Source of the DNA: Aphrophora alni
Lineage: Eukaryota; Arthropoda; Insecta; Hemiptera; Aphrophoridae
Direction of reading: 5' to 3'
Assembly (NCBI GenBank): GCA_963513935.1
Contig: OY740768.1
Span: 67,258,231 to 67,322,230 of the forward strand
Length of the DNA: 64,000 nt
Part shown: one piece after another, positions 60,851 through 64,000 of the stretch
Numbering within the stretch: the stretch's first letter is position 1
How the letters are laid out: every line of letters begins with the position of its first letter
Made by a program: the position numbers and the translations under genes
Notes under the pieces: generated by a model
The model's database searches: none
Told to the model about the DNA's origin: nothing
The model's input: only the letters and a program-made list of their open reading frames with translations

Positions 60851-61984
60851 GAAAATTTTTAAAATGCCTCTTATTTTTCAAATTAAAGTCACATTTCTTA
60901 CCGTTGTAAAGTAAAAAATCTATAATTTCTATTAAAAATTAATTCTATTAATCTCTTAAACACATAACTCAAATTCGGAAATACAATTTACTCACCTAAA
61001 TCGAAATAATGTTCCATTTCTAAACTACTTTCAAAAATTAGAATAACAAATAAGCAGTATAGACTTTGCCAATGTACTTTAAGCCAATGAGGAGTCAATA
61101 AATGGATTGTATAATGGCCAAAACGCTTGATTAAATATCTTGTAAATACCATAACACCTACTTATTTAACTTTTTTCTAATAAAACTTTTTTTTTTTACT
61201 TTTGGTTAAAAAAATTTAAAGTAGACCTAAAGTATTTCTATTTCTTTTTTTATATAAATGAGTTATAAGAGTATACAGAAGGCGTTTATGTTGATATCTA
61301 CATTTAAATATTAGAATTACTGTTTTCGCAGATGTTCTAAGTAAATACTTAAACATAAAAATAACGTCCTTGTGTAATAAAACAGTTAAGATTTCAGAAA
61401 AGTTTAATCATTAAAATTCTATAAAAATGCAATAAGAATTATTTTTTTAGATAATATTTAAATATTTTAAACAATTTATTAAGATTGTTCTTTCTGAATA
61501 AAGATACAACCAATTAATGTACGGGATCTTTCACAAGTAAATAAAAACTTCAAATGGTTTTGATTTCGTTATTTGTTGTCCAATCCCTGAAAACGTTTTT
61601 ATTGTATTCAGATATAATTGGGGTTTATTAAAACATTGTCGGTTATTTTCCATTGCTATTAATTTGTTTCCAAAGCAACGAGTTAATTAATTTGAAACAC
61701 AGAAATCTAGTAAGTGGTAAACTTATAGTAGTTTATAATTAAATAATTGATTTTTATTCCATAATGACTTTAACTTTACAAACACACATCGCGTTGATTC
61801 AGTGTTACTGTGAATGTGAACGGAGTTTATGAGCCGGGTTGAGAAAGTTTCGTACTACCAACGGTTTGGGGAACGGACCGTGTAGTGTATAGTCGCGTAT
61901 AAAATAAGCTTGTTAGCAGGTTTGAAACCACCAGGTCCGTTGGCGTCATCAAGAAGAAAGAAAAACCTTCCATCGTAAGTATTG

Positions 61985-62113
61985 AAAGAAGCAATTATTC
62001 AAAACTTAGCTGAGATAAATGTCAACACGTTAAGAAATGCCTTGCATAAACGAAATACTAGTGCTTCTCCAACAAGAATGGTGAATGGTGGCCACTTCGA
62101 ACACCTGTTTTAA
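61985..62113 (+). pseudogene. Tc1/mariner-type transposase C-terminus
   Basis: A 42-codon frame KEAIIQNLAEINVNTLRNAL, then HKRNTSASP and MVNGGHFEHLF, ends at TAA 62111. The pattern 'I..AI..I...TL.....R...C...NGGHFEHL' ends the DDE transposases of the insect mariner-like family whose N-terminal piece is seen at 3250-3493. Upstream sequence (61800-61980) is mixed in composition but broken by stops, so only the last exon-like part survives. No terminal repeat was recognised after the stop. Confidence 0.55.
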
Positions 62114-62263
62114 TAACTTTAACATGTAAGAATTTGAATAATTTTAAAATAAAAAAATTAAATTCCGTTTAATTACAAAAATAAAATTATGTACTTTATT
62201 TTGTTCTATTAAGAAACAAATAAACTATACTACACTGTTGAGCACACTGTGGCAAACTTAAAG

Positions 62264-62390
62264 ATTAAGATCAAACACCCAATACCACAATTCAATAAAA
62301 TAAGATATATTGTTGGCTTAGTACAAACAAGTAACGTAAAGAAATAAATCTTGTTTTATTGAATTGTGGTATTGGGTGTTTGATTTTAAT
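62264..62390. mobile_element. foldback element with 43-bp arms
   Basis: Arms 62264-62306 and 62348-62390 are inverted repeats with 41 of 43 matches, containing CAAACACCCAATACCACAAT; the loop is 41 bp. It starts 150 bp after the transposase C-terminus. It could be a MITE or the snapped-back end of that element. A 61-codon minus-strand frame crossing it is spurious. Confidence 0.8.
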
Positions 62391-63364
62391 AAATGAACTA
62401 TAGTCAATTAAAGTTTTAACTTTTGAAAGACCGGGTATACTAAAATGCAATGTCGTTGACTTAATGTTTGTTGTCAATATACAGACTGGGTTAAAACATT
62501 CATTTCATTTTAATGTATCTCGATTGCCTATCGGTGAAATTTAAGGCGTACCATCAGGTCTGAGTCATGGCTTGTGTAGATTGTAAAGTTCCTTTACAAA
62601 AGTTTTGCTATGAGTTCGATACTATGAAAAAAATGAAAAAAAATATATAGAGAGAAAACTTGGTAAGAGCAGATATGTTTCCAATAATTATTCACATTTA
62701 GTGTGTGAATAAATATGAACAATTTGTCACATGTATTGATTCTATAGTACATAATTTATTTAGCTAATATCAAAAAAGTGTGTAACACAGTGAAAAAGAT
62801 ATACAGTTTATTATTTAGTCTTTTAAGAGTATTTTATTCAATACTGCATATGAAAAATATTGTTTAAAGTTATAGTTTCGTTATCCAAGACTTTTATTAG
62901 CTCTTCAAATAGTGATTAGCTCTTCAAAAGTTTCATAAGTGTTCTATACTATTATCTAATAATTAAACTATTGTATCATCTGTATAACATCAATTTGACC
63001 TACATCATCTAGTTAATCTTAGTCAGGTATATAGTATGCATATTATACTTAAGACTAACGTCAGATTTGTAATCCCAGATGTGGATTTCTTGACGATTTA
63101 ACACAGACTTAATGTGATGGCGAGCGAACAAAAAAAAAAACAACGTTGCTGAACACAGTTATATCATATTTGACAATGATCGAGCGACAAAACTGTTTTC
63201 TTCCTGTATTGCATTTTAAAAATTAAACATACTTTTTCACTTGTCATGATCTAAAGACAGGGTGAATATTATTTTAGCATGCCGTCCTGTTCGATAACAT
63301 TGTCGTAGTTTCCATCGCTAGCAGTTCAAAAATTAACATAGATACTTTAACTATGTAATTTAGG

Positions 63365-63365
<1 letters not shown>

Positions 63366-63456
<91 letters not shown>
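63366..63456. repeat. (CT)45 microsatellite
   Basis: About 91 bases of uninterrupted CT dinucleotides, directly visible. Confidence 0.97.
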
Positions 63457-63458
<2 letters not shown>

Positions 63459-64000
63459 GCTATTATATATATAACTATTGACAAAAAACGGAAAATTTGA
63501 CATAGCTTTTGCCTATATTTTTGAGTAAATTAAAATTACAATATAATAATTTTGCATGTTATTTTAAATGATATACCCAACCCCAGGTTTTGTAAAAATT
63601 TCTGTCTTTGAACTCGTCAAGAAAATATAATGTCTGCACACACGTTACTAGGTGGTAAAATTAAGGTTCAGTAAACCAGAGCGTAAATTGTTTTTCCTGG
63701 TAGCGCCATGTCGAAGCCTATTGACTTTTTTTAATGTTAACCTCTAGAATAATTTAAAAGTGATTAAAGTGTGAATTTTTACTCTTAACGTATTCTAGAC
63801 GAGAAAAAATACATTATCACAATTTTGTATGCGTTCGCTGAACCGATCATACACACAATATTAAGTTCGTTTAAAACTTGTATTAGTTGTTTTTTTTTTC
63901 CTCTCAGTATTCAGATATGTTTAAAGCTTAATATAAACCCGTCAACAATTTTATTGACCGACTTAATTCTGAAAACTGTAAAATACAAAAGTATGGAATG

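Larger units (their letters stand above)
47031..64000 (+). other. candidate downstream intron and intergenic DNA
   Basis: No further coding exon was recognised to the end of the window. It contains the Penelope-like relic, dispersed repeat copy B, the piggyBac-like end, the transposase C-terminus, a foldback element, a mid-GC mosaic (52100-52800) and microsatellites, each listed separately. Stretches 47630-50330, 53040-54440, 54500-55900, 56600-59500 and 62400-63360 are AT-rich with nothing else supported. Confidence 0.4.

Noticed and set aside
62292..62477. 61-codon minus-strand frame over the foldback
   Set aside because: Created by the inverted repeat arms.
1..64000. tRNA, rRNA, CRISPR, bacterial operon or integrated viral genes
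   Set aside because: No B-box-like GGTTCGANTCC in a cloverleaf context, no repeat-spacer array, no compact genes, no capsid or envelope-like frames seen.

Overview
This is anonymous, strongly AT-rich eukaryotic DNA (by eye about 30% G+C). Repeat content points to an arthropod, most likely an insect with a large, gene-poor genome. The evidence is a Jockey-clade LINE, transposase pieces carrying an N-terminal helix-turn-helix and a C-terminal NGGHFEHLF signature as in insect Tc1/mariner-type elements, piggyBac-like and Penelope-like remnants, foldback MITEs, a short TTAGG run, and TA and CT microsatellites. Nothing bacterial is present: no operons, no compact genes, no CRISPR. No tRNA or rRNA gene was seen. 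Almost all open frames of 60-90 codons are chance frames in AT-rich DNA and are left out.

The only plausible host gene is a plus-strand split gene. Its parts are a candidate first coding exon (29960-30046, ATG start, high GC3, phase-0 donor) and a well-supported internal exon (46913-47030, strong polypyrimidine acceptor, AAAAG|GTTAGT donor, one open frame). Their phases agree across an intron of about 16.9 kb; a second large intron would fill the rest of the window. The protein family was not recognised. A third exon-like segment (6845-7036) lies far upstream and may belong to another gene or be transposon-derived. Several patches of mixed composition rich in homeodomain-like sites (near 23.0-23.5, 27.1, 38.1, 42.2, 45.6, 47.5 and 60.7 kb) are candidate cis-regulatory elements.

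Mobile-element layout: 3.25-3.85 kb, frameshifted Tc1/mariner-type transposase N-terminus with a terminal end (minus). 8.40-8.56 kb, exact 44-bp-period array of palindromes, possibly a piggyBac-like subterminal region. 11.5 and 41.8 kb, two oppositely oriented copies of one hairpin-forming repeat. 16.3 kb, decayed transposon-like coding fragment. 24.36-26.45 kb, young 5'-truncated and 5'-inverted Jockey LINE with an intact reverse transcriptase frame and a 15-bp target-site duplication. 43.42-43.61 kb, foldback element with 85-bp arms. 44.6 and 56.3 kb, two diverged copies of a dispersed repeat. 50.8-51.2 kb, decayed Penelope-like RT next to an inverted ribozyme-like end motif. 59.5-60.0 kb, piggyBac-like TTAACCCTAGAA end with a direct repeat inside. 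62.0-62.4 kb, transposase C-terminus followed by a 43-bp-arm foldback.

The most unusual items are the 44-bp palindrome array, the two-copy structured repeat, and the textbook twin-priming LINE. All homology statements are from memory of family motifs; no search was run.
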